From contig NZ_JNLE01000003.1 in assembly GCF_000702945.1 (NCBI RefSeq), forward strand, positions 248,001 to 312,000: a stretch of 64,000 nucleotides of DNA, in the 5' to 3' direction. A program made the position numbers and the translations under genes. The DNA is from Clostridium sp. KNHs205 (GTDB lineage Bacteria; Bacillota; Clostridia; Lachnospirales; Lachnospiraceae). The notes beneath the pieces are model-generated. The model saw only the letters and a program-made list of their open reading frames with translations, was not told where the DNA came from and searched no databases. Below, one piece after another: positions 61,410 through 64,000 of the stretch. The stretch's first letter is position 1. Each line of letters opens with the position of its first letter.

Positions 61410-61623
61410 ATAATGTCCTCCTAAGCCCGTTCTTGTCCTTATCCCTATCCTTATACCTGAAGTGTTTTATCTGGATTACTGGCAAAAACAGACTTTGCCG
61501 CCATGTATCCGATTATTATAACAGCCTTCTGTACCTTATCTGAATGTATCTGATTATAGGAATACTTCTAGTCCTATAATATTATGTTATCCACTAACAG
61601 TCAATAGTAAGTATGGCATAAAA

Positions 61624-63456
61624 CTAATCTTTTATTATCTTTAAAAGTGTTGCCAGAAACTTATCCGATTCATCATTATGAAGAATCTGTTTTGCATAGG
61701 AAGGGTTATCCGTAATTATATTATCCACTCCAAGTCTTTGCAGTCGTTCTATTTCTTTTCTGGAATTCACAGTCCAGACATGAATCTTCTTACCTCTTTT
61801 ATGGGCTTCATTTACAATGTTTTTTGTAACAAGGTTTGCTTTCATACTAAAGAAATCCACAGCGGTATTATTATACAGGCTTGGATAAAGTCCATAGGTA
61901 ATATACCCGGTTCTGATTTCTTCCTCTGCTTCCTTAACCTGCTTCAGGCAACGAAGACTGGTGGAGGTAATAACACATTGCAGCTGCATATCATACTCTT
62001 TAATTAACTCTACTACCTTTTCTGCAAGCTCTTCCTTATCATTACGGTATTTCAGATCCAGATTTATCAGCACCTTACCTTTGCTTAATTCAAAAAGCTC
62101 CCGCACGGTAGGAACAGTGGTACCTGCAAAGTCTCTGGAAAACCAGCTGCCTGCATCCAGCTGGCTGATTTCCTCATAGGTGGTATTCCATACATATTTA
62201 TTTAGTCCGGTGGTACGTTTTAAGCTGGCATCATGCATCAGCACCAGTTCTCCGTCTTCTGTAACTCTTACATCCACCTCAACATAATCAGCCTGCTCTT
62301 CTATGGCTTTCTCTATGGCAATCAGGGTATTTTCCGGAACAGAATGAGAATAACCTCTGTGGGAGGTAACCTGTATTGCTTCAAGATTCATATAATCCAG
62401 CGCTGAACCATTACGGACTACCTGGTAAAAATAATAGAAATTGATACAGAACAACGTTACAAGCAGAAAATACACAATCTTTTTATAAGGGTATGCCGGT
62501 TTAAAGAATTCCTCTGCTTCTGCCTGACCATTGATCTTTAACTTTCTGTGGCGGTGATACAGATAGGTTGTAAGTGCCATATTAACCGTTATGCTGATAA
62601 CGAACATAATAAGGGCCAGATAAACACTCATGCTGTCATATACCTCTATAAAAGTAGCCGTTGCCTGTACCTTATCGGCAAAACCGGATACCAGCAGAGT
62701 CGTAATCAGCATGGTAAAGGCATAGATGATAAAAAGAAAACAGGTCAGGAGAATATTCCAGCCAATAATATAAAGTAATGCTTTCCTTCTTTCTTTATAA
62801 GATACATCTTTTCTGCTGACGGTGAGAAGTCCATTCTTTTTTGCCAGAAGGCTATGGAAATAGTATGGTCCCCAAAAATAGAGATAAATCACCAGAACCA
62901 CTACTGCAACTCCAAAGCCGAGAATAAGAAATCTTTCCGGCGCTTCTTCAATATAATACTGAAATATTCGAAACCGCCACATGGAAAACAGTATAAAAGG
63001 CACACAGCTTAATACAGACAGTATCCAGGAGGTTAAGATGGCTGCACCCTTTCCTATTTTAAGACAGTAAAACCAACGGTATATGGTAAGCTTTACCACC
63101 ATAACCGGATTGAGCTTCTGTTCTCTTTCCGTGGCGGAAAAGAATATGATAAGAAAGATTATATCAAAGGTCAGAAATAGTCCGATTACAAAGAACAGCA
63201 CCAAATTTGTACCAATAGTAATGGGGTGAATAAGAAATTTTCCGATGTTGCCTGCTGTAATATAGCTATTGCCGGTTAGTTTAAGAGCTATGCCAAATAC
63301 CTTACTGACAAAGGGAAACAGAAGAAAGTATGCAAACCCCATGATTAAACCTTGTCCAACCACAAGATAGTGTATATTTCTTGCTATTCTTTTTACTGTT
63401 CCGGTATATATATGAATTACTTTTTTTATTTTATTTAAAATTTTCATTTCGTTCAT
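61624..63456 (-). CDS. Membrane-anchored glycerophosphodiester phosphodiesterase
   Basis: A 610-residue protein from ATG 63456 (upstream codons start on a weak TTG). Residues 1-345 carry about eight membrane helices of the GDPD membrane domain class; 365-605 are the catalytic TIM barrel with T-S-H-R-G-Y, P-E-N-T, Y-V-E-V-D-V-R and L-M-H-D-A-S, the His/Glu/Asp residues that bind metal and cleave glycerophosphodiesters to glycerol-3-phosphate. The C-end W-T-V-N and D-N-P-S are conserved. Could also act on lipoteichoic acid units. Confidence 0.9.
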   Translation of the reverse strand: MNEMKILNKIKKVIHIYTGTVKRIARNIHYLVVGQGLIMGFAYFLLFPFVSKVFGIALKLTGNSYITAGNIGKFLIHPITIGTNLVLFFVIGLFLTFDIIFLIIFFSATEREQKLNPVMVVKLTIYRWFYCLKIGKGAAILTSWILSVLSCVPFILFSMWRFRIFQYYIEEAPERFLILGFGVAVVVLVIYLYFWGPYYFHSLLAKKNGLLTVSRKDVSYKERRKALLYIIGWNILLTCFLFIIYAFTMLITTLLVSGFADKVQATATFIEVYDSMSVYLALIMFVISITVNMALTTYLYHRHRKLKINGQAEAEEFFKPAYPYKKIVYFLLVTLFCINFYYFYQVVRNGSALDYMNLEAIQVTSHRGYSHSVPENTLIAIEKAIEEQADYVEVDVRVTEDGELVLMHDASLKRTTGLNKYVWNTTYEEISQLDAGSWFSRDFAGTTVPTVRELFELSKGKVLINLDLKYRNDKEELAEKVVELIKEYDMQLQCVITSTSLRCLKQVKEAEEEIRTGYITYGLYPSLYNNTAVDFFSMKANLVTKNIVNEAHKRGKKIHVWTVNSRKEIERLQRLGVDNIITDNPSYAKQILHNDESDKFLATLLKIIKD

Positions 63457-63892
63457 GGTCGTCCCTGCCGTATAAAATCTATTTTTAATTGTATACTCAA
63501 GGTTAGTAAAAATCAAGCAATTCAAAAAATGGGCGGCAAAATTTCTTTCGCTCGCCCACCTTTTTGCATATCTATGTCAAGCAGCCAAAAATATAGTGCT
63601 TTTCAATGAGGTCAAATAAAGTGTAAGAAGTTTCAGCTGCGAATTTTTTAGATATGTATACCTCTTAGTTCTTTATTCAGAAAAGCACCAGGTTTTAGCC
63701 TATCAGCAGATTCTCAGCTCCGGTTCTATCTGACCTGCCAGCTGAATCCTGATACCAGCTATTTTTTATAATATCATTATATTCCAGACAGAGTTATTGG
63801 TTCCTGTCCGTTTCATTTCCTGATTGCAGGAAAAAAAGGCTGAACTCCCTTGAAAGAACAGCCTTTTTATACATTATCTTAAGTTGGAATTC
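63457..63892. other. Gap with a terminator, no gene seen
   Basis: Noncoding apart from the terminator at 63833-63868. It contains short imperfect stems but no recognised RNA or operator. Confidence 0.4.
63833..63868. terminator. Terminator
   Basis: AAAAAGGCTG (63833-63842) pairs with CAGCCTTTTT (63859-63868); T-runs flank on both strands. It stands 24 bases beyond the stop codon of the partial gene that enters from the right. Confidence 0.8.
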
Positions 63893-64000
63893 TTATTTCT
63901 TTAATAAAGTGAGGGGATCAACGGTATCGTTATCCTTTTCCACCATAAAATAGAGGTTACTTCCTTCAACAGAGTAGTACATGGTAGGCTTTGCAACTGT
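63893..64000 (-). CDS. C-terminal end of a gene running off the window
   Basis: The last 35 codons of a leftward gene: T-V-A-K-P-T-M-Y-Y-S-V-E-G-S-N-L-Y-F-M-V-E-K-D-N and then D-P-L-T-L-L-K-K. The text is clearly coding and ends just ahead of the terminator. I do not recognise the family from this fragment. Confidence 0.7.
   Translation of the reverse strand, partial: TVAKPTMYYSVEGSNLYFMVEKDNDTVDPLTLLKK

Noticed and set aside
1..64000. tRNA or rRNA genes
   Set aside because: No cloverleaf with CCA-end context or rRNA signature was recognised by eye; a covariance search would be needed to exclude all of them.

Overview
The window looks like chromosomal DNA of an anaerobic, spore-former-type clostridium, most likely of the Lachnospiraceae. 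This is inferred from low GC, strong AAGGAGG ribosome sites, an electron-bifurcating [FeFe]-hydrogenase locus, BspA-type repeats and the general gene repertoire; there is no rRNA or other marker to prove it. All assignments come from reading the sequence; no database search was run.

Layout. 1-500: a type I toxin-antitoxin unit (34-residue hydrophobic toxin plus a convergent antisense RNA with its own promoter and terminator). 516-4409: two GNAT acetyltransferases, a MerR regulator, a DUF6809-like protein, an XRE regulator and a decayed ChaN/TraB-like lipoprotein. 4613-4943: two large nested inverted-repeat elements; a third relative lies at 58361. 5067-12021: a very large secreted NHL/Ig/InlB/BspA protein with an in-frame amber codon, followed by a LytS-like kinase with a frameshift and a SARP-type response regulator. 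12752-13202: an XRE/membrane-protein pair with a clear promoter-operator.

13689-22405: a very AT-rich RiPP (ribosomally made, modified peptide) island read leftward: exporter, a 43-residue hydrophobic peptide, a PqqD-B12-radical SAM fusion, three radical SAM/SPASM proteins, a sactipeptide-like precursor with five evenly spaced cysteines, and a signal-peptidase-II (LspA) homologue. An IS3 transposase remnant lies at its right edge. This is the best candidate for an undescribed system: the 43-residue peptide ends in a lipobox-like V-S-G-C and shares the island with an LspA-type protease.

23270-29528: a preQ1 riboswitch with queT, a three-gene ABC-2 exporter, a LysR regulator and asnS. 30203-45212: a 15-kb hydrogenase super-locus with four H-cluster proteins (a PAS-bearing sensory type, a group B type, an Ala-substituted sensory type, and the bifurcating HydA), the HydB/HydC partners, and a signalling set (PP2C phosphatase, two GHKL ATPases, two DRTGG proteins, a PHP phosphoesterase). 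The sensory hydrogenases may read H2 or redox state and tune the catalytic ones through phosphorylation.

45231-49573: a LanFEG-type immunity exporter with its two-component system (CPR-like). 49858-51084: a secreted DUF5050-like protein. 51625-57614: an oligopeptide transport operon (oppABCDF) whose leader carries an intrinsic terminator. 57615-58457: a GGTTA tandem repeat, a long palindrome, a terminator and a third repeat element. 58475-64000: an HMA/UreH-type/cupredoxin metal protein, a TPR-like protein, a membrane-anchored glycerophosphodiester phosphodiesterase, and the C-terminal end of a gene running off the window.
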